Assembly: GCF_002351485.1 (NCBI RefSeq)
Contig: NZ_NWMW01000002.1
Coordinates: 248,001-312,000 of the forward strand
Source of the DNA: Sphingomonas spermidinifaciens
Lineage (GTDB): Bacteria > Pseudomonadota > Alphaproteobacteria > Sphingomonadales > Sphingomonadaceae
Length of the DNA stretch: 64,000 nt
Direction: 5' to 3'
The notes under the pieces: generated by a model
Databases searched by the model: none
Seen by the model: the letters and a program-made list of their open reading frames with translations, nothing else
Told to the model about the DNA's origin: nothing
Position numbers and translations under genes: made by a program
Shown: piece after piece, positions 27,876-39,214 of the stretch
Layout: every line of letters starts with the position of its first letter
Position numbering within the stretch: position 1 is the first letter of the stretch

Positions 27876-30800
27876 TTCGCGGTCCTCACTGCCGCGATCA
27901 GCCCCTTGAGGTCGAAGCGGTCGAGATAGCCGAGCAGCGCGGTGGCGAGCGGCGCGGCGGCCGGTACCGTTTGTTCGAGCGTGCGGATGCTCGCCTCGAT
28001 CCCCCGGACGTGACCGATTACCGCCTTGTCCTCGATTTCCGCAAGGATCGGCAGCGCGCCCGCCGGCAGGACGATGCGCGGCGCCGCCTCGACCGGGGGC
28101 ATGGCAGGTTCGGCGGGCTCGCCGGTCCAGCGGATGTCCAGCTGGTCGGCCAGTACCTCAAGCAACGCATCCAGATCGACGGGCTTCATCAGGAAGCGAT
28201 CGTGCGCGGCATAGCCGTCGCCGCCGCGATTGAACTCGTGCGCGTTGGCCGAGACCATGACGATTCGCACCGCCTTGCCCAATCGCTCGCGAAGGCGCGC
28301 GGCAACGTCCCAGCCCGATTCGCCCGGCATCGAGATGTCGAGGAGAACGATGTCGGGCAGCTCGGCCGCGGCGAGCTCGAGCCCGGCCGCGCCGCTCGTC
28401 GCCTCGTCCACGGTGAAGTCGAGCGGTTCGAGAAGGCCGCGCAGCACCGCGATCTGATGCTCGTCGTCGTCGATCAGCAGCACGCGCCGGCGGCGCCCTT
28501 CATAGCCCGACAGGCGGGCGGGCGAGGGCGCATCGGCGGCCGAGCCCGCCACCTGTCCCATCATCAGCCGGACCGTGAAGCAGGTGCCGGTGCCCGCCTC
28601 GCTCCGCACCGCGATGTCGCCGCCCATGATCCGCACCAGCGCCTGGGTGATCGACAGGCCCAGGCCCACGCCCTTCTGCCGCTGCGCATGTTCGTTGCCG
28701 CCGCGCTCGAACGGCTCGAAGATGCGCTCGACATCCTCCGGCGCGATGCCGATGCCGGTGTCGAGGATCTCGAACGTCGCCAGCTGGCTGCGATAGGTGA
28801 CGCGCAGCGTGACCGATCCCGCTCGCGTGAACTTCACCGCGTTGGACAGAAGGTTGATGAGGATCTGGCGCAGCCGTTTCTGGTCGGTGCGGACCATGTC
28901 GGGCAGGCTGGCGGGGCGCTCATAGCGAAACTCGATCCCCTTGGCCTGCGCCTGCGGCCGGAACATGTTGGCGATCTGATCGAGAAAGGCGGGCAGGCGC
29001 ACCGTCTCGCTGGCAATGCGCAGCACGCCGCTTTCCACCTGGCTGATGTCGAGCAGCCCCTCGACCAGGTTGGTGAGGTGCTCGGCCGAGCGCCGGATGA
29101 CCTTGGCCGCCTCGCCGGGTGCGACGTCATGACCGCGCTCCATCAATTGCGCGTAGCCGTAGATCGAGTTGAGCGGCGAGCGGATCTCGTGGCTGACGCT
29201 GACCAGATAGCGGCTCTTGGCGGCATTGGCGCTCTCGGCGACCTCCTTGGCGCGCTGAAGCTCGGCATCGGTGCGGACATGCGCGTCGATCTCGCGCATC
29301 AGTTCCTGCACGTGATGCTCGCTTTCCTGCATCGCCGCGCGGCGGCTCTGGTGGGCGAGGACGACGATCCAGGCGATGACCCCGCCCGCAAGGGTGAGCA
29401 GGATGAAGATTGCCAGGAACAGGTCGCCGACCGCCGACCCCGACAGCGTCCGCGCCGCGAAATGCCAGTAGAGCGTGCCGAAAAGGCCGGCATTCGCGAG
29501 CGTGATGACCGACATCACCACCACGAACTGCCCGGTCGGCGTATGGACGTGGCGCGCGGCGAGGCCGGGCAGCGCGCGCTCGATCCAGCGGGCGAGCTGC
29601 TGCGTCGCGCGGCTGTCGCGCTTGCACCGGTCGTGGCAGCGCGCCTCGAGCGTGCAGCAGAGCGAGCAGATCGGCGCCGCATACATCGGGCAATGCGCCA
29701 TGTCGGCAAGCTGGAAGCTGTTCTCGCAGATGATGCAGGTCCGCTCGCCGCCATCGCCCTGCCAATGGGTGCGCCGGGCGATGTACCAACGGCCATGGGT
29801 GAGGAGCGCGAGGACGGGGGCGGTGGTGAAGGCGACGCCCAGGCCGATGACCGGCGCGAACGCGCGCGCCAACGGCCCGAAGACGCCGACATGCGCAAGG
29901 CTCGACACCGCTATCGCCAGCAGCATCGCGCCGATCCCGACGGGATTGAGGTCGTAGAGATGCGCGCGCTTGAATTCGATCCCCGCGGGCGAGAGCTTCA
30001 AGGGCTTGGAGATCATGAGGTCGGCGGCGAGCGCGCCGATCCAGCCGGCGGCAAGCGTCGCATAGAGGATCAACACCGCCTCGATCGTGTCGAAGATGCC
30101 GATCTCCATCAGGAGCAGCGCGAGGAGGACGTTGAAGACGAGCCAGACGACGCGGCCCGGATGCTGGTGCGTCAGCCGCGAGAAGAAGTTCGACCAGGCG
30201 ATCGACCCGGCATAGGCGTTGGTCACGTTGATCTTGAGCTGGCAGACGATGACGAACAGCCCGGTGACGATCAGCGCCGCGCCGGGCTGGCCCGACATGG
30301 CGGTGAACACCCAGTGGAACATCGCCGCGGGACTCGACGCATCGGCGGCGTTTGCGCCGCTTTCGATCAGCCGGTGGGCGAGCCACGAGCCGAGGAGGAG
30401 CTTGATCCCGCCGATCAGCGTCCAGCCCGGTCCACCCGCCAGCACCGCCGCCCACCAGCGCGTCCGGCCGACGGTCGCGCGGGCGGGCAGGAAGCGGAGA
30501 TAGTCGGCCTGCTCGCCGATCTGCGGCAGGAGCGACAAGAGCGTCGAGAAGGCGAAGCCGAAATAGACGAGATCCACCCCGCCGCCGGGCGCGCCGAACG
30601 CGCCGGTGAAGCGCGCCCAGTCGCTGAGCTCGGCCGGCCCCAGCCACAGGATATAGGCGATCGGCAGCAGCTGGAGGATCAGCCAGCCCGCCTGCGTCGC
30701 GCCCTGGAAGCGGGTGATCGCGCTCATGCCGTACATCGCGATCGGGATGACCGCGAGCGCGCTCAGGAGATAGGCGAGCCAGAGCGGCATCCCCGTCATC

Positions 30801-31224
30801 GCGGTCAGCGCGCCGGCCATGATCATCCCCTCGACCGAGAAGAGGAGGAAGGTGAACGAGGCGTAGATCAGGCTAGTGACGGTGGAGCCCAGATAGCCGA
30901 AGCCCGCGCCGCGCGTGAGGAGGTCGATGTCGAGGCCCTGCCGCGCCGCCTGCACCGCGATCGGGAAGCCGATGACGAACATCAGGATGACCGCCGCGCC
31001 GATCGCCGCGACGCTGTTGGCGAAGCCATAGGTCAGCGTGATCGCCGCGCCGATCGCCTCGCACGCGAGGAAGGCGGTGGCGCCGATCGCGGTGTTGGCG
31101 ACCGCCCGCGCCGACCAGCGCCGCCCGCGATCGGCGGTGTAGCGCAGCGCATAGTCCTCCATCGTCTGGCTCGCGGCCCATTTGTTGTAGAGCCGCTTTT
31201 CGCGAAGGACGTAATCGGTTGCGC

Positions 31225-31228
<4 letters not shown>
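27872..31228 (-). CDS. NCS1 transporter-like / histidine kinase / receiver fusion sensor
   Basis: A 1118-residue hybrid. Residues 1 to about 480 match the NCS1 nucleobase-cation-symporter fold, with about 12 helices ([50 protein letters not shown]). A Cys-rich, possibly metal-binding, segment follows near 495-530 ([21 protein letters not shown]). Next come two more helices, a coiled coil, the H-box [18 protein letters not shown] near 679, the ATPase domain with [18 protein letters not shown] and GVGLGLSI, and a receiver domain near 910-1030 with Asp in [10 protein letters not shown]. The transporter part probably senses a nitrogenous solute. Its start overlaps the ureG stop and its stop overlaps the response regulator start. 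Confidence 0.92.
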
Positions 31229-31853
<625 letters not shown>

Positions 31854-31857
<4 letters not shown>

Positions 31858-32534
31858 GATCGGAACAACCTTGTGTAGAGCGTCTCATGCGCGATGGAGG
31901 CGAGTTCGAGCAAGGGCGCGCCGGTGCCGAGCGAGTCGAGCGGGGTCGCCATCGCCGCCTCGGCGATCGCCGGCAGCCGCGCCGACAGGCGGGTGAGCGC
32001 GCGCTGCCCGTCGGTCTGCCCGAGGGGAACGAGGCGGACGCCGGCCGAGACGAGGTTGGCGGCGGTGGCGTGGAGCCAGCCGTGCAGCGCGGGTTCGAGG
32101 GGGAGGCCGTGCGCCGCGCTCGCCAGCGCCATCGCCGCCGAATGCGCGACCGGCCGATCGCCCCAGCGCGCGGCGAAGGCGTCGAGCGCGGGGTGCGGCC
32201 AGGCGGCGCGGGTGATTGACAGGAAGGCGGCACCCTGCTGCCGGCTTTCGAGTGCGGTCTCGCTAGACCCGCGGAATGCGGCGGCGAGTTCGGCGACCCC
32301 GTCGAACGCCGCCTCGTCGCCCGCCGCGCGCCAGCCATGGACGAACAGCACCGCATCGACCCAGCCGCCGCCGCGCGTCAGCACCGCCTCGATATAGTCG
32401 GCCATGTCGTCAGCGGTCTTGACGCGCCCGTCCTCGACCGCGGTTTCCAACCCGTGGCTATAGGCGAAGCTGCCCACTGGATAGCTGGGCGATGTCCACG
32501 CGAGCAGGCGATGGAGCGCACCGTCAGTGAGCAT
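31854..32534 (-). CDS. ureF: Urease accessory protein UreF
   Basis: A 226-residue all-helical UreF, which with UreD and UreG forms the complex that delivers nickel to apo-urease. Family landmarks are [24 protein letters not shown] near the N-terminus and the conserved ESRQQG. The ATG at 32534 overlaps the end of ureE by 11 bases. A longer frame to 32672 would run through ureE and is not used. Confidence 0.95.
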
Positions 32535-33015
32535 GGTCGTGCTCGTGATGGCGGTGATGGTGGCCGTGGGCGTGACCGCCGCCGCCGGCATAGGCGCCCT
32601 GTTCCGGGGTGAAGGGCGCCTCGACATCGACCACTTCGGCGCCGAGCCCCTCCAGCATGTCGCGGATGACATGGTCGCGGCGCAGGCGGATGACGTCGAA
32701 GCCGAGCTGCGCGGGTAGATGCCGGTTGCCGATATGCCAGGCGAGCCGCATCATCGCACCTGGCGTCGGTGCGCGCGCCTCCATCAGCGGCTCTGGCGCC
32801 GCCTCGACGGCGATCACGCGGCCGTCGTCGAGTGCGAGCCCGTCGCCCTCCGCCAGCACCGCGGCGCGCGGCAGGTCGAGGAGGAAGGCGGTGCCGCCCG
32901 CCGCGACATAGTGGAAGCGGCGGCGATGGCGCGCGTCATGATCGAGCGCGATCCGATCACACGCGCTCGCCCGGTCCCAGCTTCCGGCGGGCAGCAATCG
33001 GGCGGCGACGGGCAT
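32524..33015 (-). CDS. ureE: Urease accessory nickel chaperone UreE
   Basis: A 163-residue nickel metallochaperone. The N-terminal half is the UreE peptide-binding-like domain (LDHDARHRRRFHYVAAGGTAFLLDLPR). The C-terminal half carries WHIGNRHLPAQLGFDVIRLRRDHVIRDML, whose GNRH is the family's central metal site. A histidine-rich tail with about ten His ([16 protein letters not shown]) buffers nickel. It follows ureC by 11 bases and overlaps ureF. Confidence 0.96.
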   Translation of the reverse strand: MPVAARLLPAGSWDRASACDRIALDHDARHRRRFHYVAAGGTAFLLDLPRAAVLAEGDGLALDDGRVIAVEAAPEPLMEARAPTPGAMMRLAWHIGNRHLPAQLGFDVIRLRRDHVIRDMLEGLGAEVVDVEAPFTPEQGAYAGGGGHAHGHHHRHHEHDHAH

Positions 33016-33026
33016 GGGCTGGCCTT

Positions 33027-34736
<1,710 letters not shown>

Positions 34737-34737
34737 C

Positions 34738-35043
34738 CTAGAGCGGCCCCATCACGTCGCCCCGAAAGCCGATGACGACGCGGTCGCCGGCATAGGGGAT
34801 CAGCCGCACCGTCCGCGACTGGCCAGGTTCGAACCGCACCGCCGTGCCCGCGGCGATGTCGAGCCGGCGGCCGCGCGCCGCCGCGCGGTCGAAGGCGAGG
34901 GCCGGATTGACCTCGGCGAAGTGATAATGGCTGCCGACCTGGACCGGGCGGTCGCCGGTATTGGCGACCTCGACCTCGATCGGTTCGCGGCCTTCGTTGA
35001 GGCGGATGTCGCCGGGAAGCGGGAGGATCTCACCGGGGGTCAT
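34738..35043 (-). CDS. ureB: Urease beta subunit UreB
   Basis: A 101-residue beta subunit of the trimer of heterotrimers. It starts [18 protein letters not shown] and contains [46 protein letters not shown] and the terminal FRGDVMGPL, all standard. The roughly 106 bp separating it from ureA upstream hold a repeat element, unusual inside this otherwise tightly packed operon. Confidence 0.98.
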   Translation of the reverse strand: MTPGEILPLPGDIRLNEGREPIEVEVANTGDRPVQVGSHYHFAEVNPALAFDRAAARGRRLDIAAGTAVRFEPGQSRTVRLIPYAGDRVVIGFRGDVMGPL

Positions 35044-35059
35044 GGCGCAGCCTCGTATT

Positions 35060-35102
35060 CCCGCGAGGGCGGGGATCCGGGACCGTCAAGCGCAACGCTT
35101 GA
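35060..35102. repeat. Palindromic repeat between ureA and ureB
   Basis: A 19-bp block CCCGCGAGGGCGGGGATCC (35060-35078) is followed by a 7-bp hairpin TCAAGCG-CAA-CGCTTGA (35086-35102). The same 19-mer occurs inverted at 57253-57271 inside qhpG, so this is a dispersed element. It separates the two structural genes and could pause RNA polymerase or stabilise mRNA ends. Confidence 0.65.
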
Positions 35103-35149
35103 TGACTCTAGGCTCCCGATCTCGTGGAAGCACGTGGTGCGGTGCCCCA

Positions 35150-35452
35150 TCATCGGATCGGTCGGTGGACGGTGACGAGCTTGGTGCCGTCGGGGAAGGT
35201 CGCCTCGACCTGGATATCGTGGATCATCTCGGCGACGCCCTCCATCACCTGGTCGCGAGTGAGGACGTGGCCGCCCGAGGCCATCAGCTCGGCGACCGGC
35301 CGCCCGTCACGCGCGCCCTCGACCACATGGTCGGCAATCAATGCGACCGCCTCCGGGTGGTTGAGCCGCACGCCGCGCTCCAGCCGGCGGCGCGCGACGA
35401 TCGCCGCCATCGCGACGAGCAGCTTGTCCTTTTCGCGCGGGGTCAGCTGCAT
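35150..35452 (-). CDS. ureA: Urease gamma subunit UreA
   Basis: A 100-residue gamma subunit. Starts [20 protein letters not shown] and has [51 protein letters not shown], all matching the family throughout. It starts 6 bases after the ureD stop. Confidence 0.98.
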   Translation of the reverse strand: MQLTPREKDKLLVAMAAIVARRRLERGVRLNHPEAVALIADHVVEGARDGRPVAELMASGGHVLTRDQVMEGVAEMIHDIQVEATFPDGTKLVTVHRPIR

Positions 35453-35458
35453 CGCACG

Positions 35459-36307
35459 TCAGCAATGACAGATAGCGGGCATCGACGGCGACAGGCCGAA
35501 GATCGCCGCGCGCAGCACGCCCGCGATGCGCATCACCTCGCGCCGCAGCCGGGTGGCGTCGGGGCCGAGCATGCGGATGACGAGCAGGCCGTCGAAGGCG
35601 GTCGCGCCGCCCAGCGCCGGCTCGGCCAGTCCGCGTGCGAGATCGAGCTGCGCCTCCGCCTCCGGTCCCGCATAGACGAGCGTTGCGAGCGCGCCCGCAT
35701 CGCCCAGGCCATAGGGCTGCGTGCGGTCCAATGCCCCCTCTATCCGCAGCGCATCGGCCCAGACCAGCGCGCCGCCACGGCGGATGCGCCAGCCGTCGTG
35801 GATGAGCCCCCCCGAATAGGCTTCCCCCATGGCGGCGCGGCCGAGGACGAGCATCTCCATCGCCAGCACCTGCGCGTCGGGCGCCATGTCGATGTCGAGC
35901 GTTCGGTGCATCCGGCTGCCGTCGAACAGGATCGCCTCCTGTGCCAGCCATTCGCAGCGCGCGGCCGCGCCGAGCGCGATGGTCGTCTCGATCCGCGTCG
36001 GCTGGTCGTCGGGCAGCACGCGATAGAGCTTCTCGGCCGATTGCGGGACGATCGTCGCGCAGCCACCCGGCTCGACGACGATGTCGAGGCGGAGGCGATC
36101 GCCGCCGGTCAAGCCGCCGCTGGTCGTGACGGTGACGACCAGCGGGAAGTCGCCGCCGCGCGCGTGCGGGAACATGAGGCGGGCGGGCGCCACCTGCTCG
36201 AGGTCGCGAATGCCGTCGGTGCCAAACACGACACGCGCGCGCCCGTCGACGCGCTGGTGGCGCGACCGCGGCGGGGAAGGAACGGCGACGGCGCCGGTTG
36301 CGAGCAT
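35459..36307 (-). CDS. ureD: Urease accessory protein UreD (UreH)
   Basis: About 282 residues. UreD bridges apo-urease to UreF and UreG during nickel insertion. Family blocks are LMFPHARGGDFPLVVTVTTSGGLTGGDRLRLDI, QSAEKLYRVLPDD and MGEAYSGGLIHDGWRIRRGG. It is first in the urease operon. The ATG at 36307 (GTG at 36310 possible) lies only 6-7 bases beyond a -10-like CACAGT, so the mRNA may have a very short leader or none. Confidence 0.95.
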   Translation of the reverse strand: MLATGAVAVPSPPRSRHQRVDGRARVVFGTDGIRDLEQVAPARLMFPHARGGDFPLVVTVTTSGGLTGGDRLRLDIVVEPGGCATIVPQSAEKLYRVLPDDQPTRIETTIALGAAARCEWLAQEAILFDGSRMHRTLDIDMAPDAQVLAMEMLVLGRAAMGEAYSGGLIHDGWRIRRGGALVWADALRIEGALDRTQPYGLGDAGALATLVYAGPEAEAQLDLARGLAEPALGGATAFDGLLVIRMLGPDATRLRREVMRIAGVLRAAIFGLSPSMPAICHC

Positions 36308-36313
36308 CACGGG

Positions 36314-36358
36314 ACTGTGCGGAGGGGGTGCTGCGCGTCACATGGGGCGTTTGACGTA
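36314..36358 (-). promoter_or_regulatory. Urease operon promoter with regulon dyad (site 4)
   Basis: The dyad, read on the minus strand, is TACGTCA-AA-CGCCCCA (36343-36358). A -10-like CACAGT (36314-36319) lies 23 bp further on, and ureD starts right after it. Only the upstream half-site matches the consensus closely. Confidence 0.6.
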
Positions 36359-36455
36359 TGGCTCACGAGCAAAATCCTTCCCGGCACGGGGAGGAGCTTG
36401 GGCGTCGGCAGCTACGCCGCTACCCGGTTTCTACCCGGCACGGACAGACGGAGGC

Positions 36456-38006
36456 TCAGGTTGTCCGCCCGCGCCGGTCGGGTGCCGCCGCCGGCGCCCG
36501 CTCCTCTCGCCCGCCGCCGCCGCGCCTGCTGGGCGTCGGATAGTTCGGGTCGATCTTCTCGGCCTTGCCGCGCTTCGTCCCGCTTTCGCCCGCGCCGGGC
36601 TGGCCGTGCTCGGTCGTGAGGTCCGAGAGGAAATTGACCTGGCGGATGCCCTTTTTGCGCATTGCGACGCCGGTCAGGCACGCGTGCATGATGAAGTTGG
36701 CGTTGAGCGCGCTGCGATAGGTGGGGTCGAGGATCGGCGCGAGCTCGACGATCTCGAAGCCGACCAGCTCGTTCTCGGCGCAGAGGCGGCGGACGATCGG
36801 AATCGCCTCGCGCATCGTCAGGCCGCCGGGGACGGGCGTGCCGGTGCCGGGGACGAAGGCGGGGTCGAGCACGTCGACGTCGAAGCTGATGAAGAGCTTC
36901 TTGCCGCTCTCGCGCGCCTCCTTGAGCGCGCGCTCCATCGTCGCGGCCCAGCCCGCTTTCTCGATCTCGGGCATCGCGTGATAGCGCACGCCATTGTCGC
37001 GCATCCATTCGAAGCCCTCGCGCTCGGGCCAGGGGCCGCGCAGCCCGACCTGGATATAGTTCCTGCCCTGGACGTGCCCCTCCTTCACGGCACGATAGAC
37101 GGGGGCGCCGTGGGTGATGAAATGCACCCCTTCCTTGCCGGCGTCATAGTGCGAATCGAAATGGACCACGCCGAAGCTGCCCTTGCCGTGCACATCGGCG
37201 AGCCCCGCGACGTCCGAATATTCGAGGCTGTGGTCGCCGCCAACGATGAAGGGGATGGCGCCCGTCCGGGCGATTTCTGCCACGCGCTCGCGGACATGGT
37301 GGACGGTGCGCTCGGTCGACATGTTGTCCACGGCGATGTCGCCATAGTCGACGATGTTCAGTTCTTTCGACGGGTCGACCATCGTGTACATATCGATCCC
37401 GCCCGCGCCATACTGGTTGCGCATCGCCGCCGGGCCGCCCTTCGCCCCGCGATAGCCCGACCCCATGTCGAGCGGCGCGCCAACGATCGCCACGTCGACC
37501 TTTCCCGCGACCAGATCCTCGGGGAATATCGCAACGGGCGCGCCGGCGAAGGTGGCGATGCCGCCGCCATAGACGCCGCCGCCGCGGCCGTGGAGATAGT
37601 AGCTGAGTTCGATCGGCCCCGGCTCGCGCTTGGGATCGAGCCCGGCGGGGCGGCGGACCTTCCAGCCGTTGAAGCTGTCCTTGCCGGTGTTGAGCGGGAT
37701 CGCCGCCATGTCGGTCGCGGCATTGAACTTCGACGCCTGAAGCGCCGCCTGCGCGCCGTCGATATAGGCCTCGATCTCGGCCGGGCTCTTGGTCGAGAGG
37801 CGCTCGTAGAGCTTGGGATAGGAGCCCGCGAACATCTCTGCCTCGTCGGAGGTTAGGAAGTCGCGCTTGGCCTTGGGCAGCGCGGCGACCTTGGCGGCGA
37901 GCGCCGGGGGCAGCACGGGCTTTTCGTTCTGTGCGGTGCCGATGCCGGCGGCGGCGAGCCCCGCCGCGCCGATCGCCCAACCCGCCAGCCTGCGCTTCAT
38001 GCCCAT
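36456..38006 (-). CDS. Exported ureohydrolase-superfamily protein (agmatinase/arginase fold) A
   Basis: About 516 residues from the ATG at 38006 (ribosome site GGCAGGACG). A basic then hydrophobic N-terminus (MKRRLAGWAIGAAGLAAAGIG) indicates export. A roughly 130-residue extension not found in standard 300-residue agmatinases precedes the catalytic domain. The binuclear metal ligands are intact: GGDHSLEY near 256, HFDSHYD near 284 and SFDVDVLDP near 374. A Pro/Arg/Gly-rich tail ends the protein. Members of this family cleave guanidino groups to urea plus amine; the substrate here is unknown. It faces the MauD-like/molybdenum hydroxylase operon across a long inverted repeat with two regulon dyads. 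Confidence 0.88.
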   Translation of the reverse strand: MGMKRRLAGWAIGAAGLAAAGIGTAQNEKPVLPPALAAKVAALPKAKRDFLTSDEAEMFAGSYPKLYERLSTKSPAEIEAYIDGAQAALQASKFNAATDMAAIPLNTGKDSFNGWKVRRPAGLDPKREPGPIELSYYLHGRGGGVYGGGIATFAGAPVAIFPEDLVAGKVDVAIVGAPLDMGSGYRGAKGGPAAMRNQYGAGGIDMYTMVDPSKELNIVDYGDIAVDNMSTERTVHHVRERVAEIARTGAIPFIVGGDHSLEYSDVAGLADVHGKGSFGVVHFDSHYDAGKEGVHFITHGAPVYRAVKEGHVQGRNYIQVGLRGPWPEREGFEWMRDNGVRYHAMPEIEKAGWAATMERALKEARESGKKLFISFDVDVLDPAFVPGTGTPVPGGLTMREAIPIVRRLCAENELVGFEIVELAPILDPTYRSALNANFIMHACLTGVAMRKKGIRQVNFLSDLTTEHGQPGAGESGTKRGKAEKIDPNYPTPSRRGGGGREERAPAAAPDRRGRTT

Positions 38007-38065
38007 CGTCCTGCCCCCAGATCGTCCGATCCGGACCGATCTGCACGCGGACAAGGCGGGGTAGC

Positions 38066-38113
38066 CATGGGGCGAACGACGTAGGCTGGCGCCTCTACGT
38101 CGTTCGCCCCATG
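38066..38113. promoter_or_regulatory. Paired regulon dyads (sites 8 and 9) in a 19-bp perfect inverted repeat
   Basis: Two copies of the 16-bp regulon site (38068-38083 and 38096-38111) sit in opposite orientation, each inside a 19-bp arm that is the exact reverse complement of the other, around a 10-bp spacer. Each dyad points outward, one to the ureohydrolase gene and one to the gene at 38147. For the latter, a -10-like GTTAGG (38133-38138) lies 21 bp downstream of the dyad. Confidence 0.7.
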
Positions 38114-38146
38114 CTGCCCCGCAGACGCGGGCGTTAGGCCGGCGAG

Positions 38147-38737
38147 ATGCTCATCGCCTCGCACTTTCTCCTGTGGATCGCCATCGTCCTGCTGGGGGTC
38201 GCATGGTTCGCGCTCGACCGACGCGTGCGCGCGCTCGCCGCCGACCGCCCCGTCGAGGCGGCGGCCCCGCGCGTGCCCGTCGTCAGCGCGGCGACACTCA
38301 CCGGCGAGACGCTGACGATCGGCCGGGCGAGCCGTGACGGGCGTGCGCTGCTCCTCCTGTTCGCCGCGCCCGACTGCACCCGCTCGGCGGCGGCGCTGCG
38401 CGAAGCAATCGCGCTCGGCGATCCGGCGCGCCTCCGGCTGGTACTGGTGGGCGAGGGCGACCCTGCGGGCTATCAGGCGCTGGCGCGACTACATCAGATC
38501 GGCGAGCGCGACATCGTGATCGGCGGCGCGGTCGCCGAGGATCTGGGAATCGCGGTACGGCCTGCGGCGATGCTGGTCGCCGCCGACGGGACGACGCTGG
38601 CGAGCGGTGCGGTCGAGACGCGCGAGCAGCTCGTCGCGCTGATCGCGGCGCTCCCGCGCGAGGCGGCGCCGGCCCGCTCGGCGCGGATCGTGCGGCTGCG
38701 GCCGGGGCTTGCGGGGACCGCCGCAAGCGGGGGATAA
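38147..38737 (+). CDS. Membrane-anchored thioredoxin-like protein (MauD paralogue)
   Basis: A 196-residue protein with an N-terminal anchor (LLWIAIVLLGVAWFAL) and a periplasmic thioredoxin-like domain. Overall layout and length match MauD. The redox motif is APDCTRSAAAL, so only the first cysteine is kept (C-x-x-S). A single-cysteine thioredoxin fold could act as a reductase of mixed disulfides, a chaperone or a sensor rather than a classic oxidase. It begins the operon with the molybdenum hydroxylase and lies only 8 bases after a -10-like element. Confidence 0.75.
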   Translation: MLIASHFLLWIAIVLLGVAWFALDRRVRALAADRPVEAAAPRVPVVSAATLTGETLTIGRASRDGRALLLLFAAPDCTRSAAALREAIALGDPARLRLVLVGEGDPAGYQALARLHQIGERDIVIGGAVAEDLGIAVRPAAMLVAADGTTLASGAVETREQLVALIAALPREAAPARSARIVRLRPGLAGTAASGG

Positions 38738-38761
38738 GGCCGACGAAGGGGAGAGGGCGAG

Positions 38762-39214
38762 ATGGCGATCAGCCTGCAGGTCAATGGACGCGCGCATCGG
38801 GTCGAGGCCGACCCCGACAAGCCGCTGCTCTGGGTGCTGCGCGAGGAGCTGGGGCTGCTCGGCACCAAGTTCGGCTGCGGCGCAGGGCTGTGCGGGGCGT
38901 GCACCGTCCACCTCGACGGGGTGGCCGCGCGATCGTGCCAGACGCCGGTGGGCGAGGTCGGCCGCGCCGCGGTGACGACGATCGAGGGCGTCGCGGCGAC
39001 TGCGCTCGGCCAGCGCGTCGGTGCGGCATGGATCGACGCCGACGTGCCGCAATGCGGATATTGCCAGGCGGGCCAGATCATGAGCGCGGTGGCCTTGCTG
39101 CGCGAAACGCCAAAGCCCGATGATGCGGCGATCGACGCGGGGATGGCGGGCAATCTTTGCCGCTGCGCGACCTATACGCGCATCCGTGCGGCGATCCGGG
39201 CGGCGGCGGCGTGA
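38762..39214 (+). CDS. Molybdenum hydroxylase, [2Fe-2S] subunit
   Basis: A 150-residue electron-transfer subunit of the xanthine oxidase family (isoquinoline 1-oxidoreductase alpha/aldehyde oxidoreductase type). The plant-type cluster ligands are Cys39, Cys44, Cys47 and Cys59 ([17 protein letters not shown]). The second cluster uses Cys98, Cys101, Cys133 and Cys135 ([17 protein letters not shown]). There is no FAD subunit nearby, typical of the two-subunit periplasmic enzymes that pass electrons to cytochromes. Its stop overlaps the large subunit as GTGA. Confidence 0.95.
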   Translation: MAISLQVNGRAHRVEADPDKPLLWVLREELGLLGTKFGCGAGLCGACTVHLDGVAARSCQTPVGEVGRAAVTTIEGVAATALGQRVGAAWIDADVPQCGYCQAGQIMSAVALLRETPKPDDAAIDAGMAGNLCRCATYTRIRAAIRAAAA

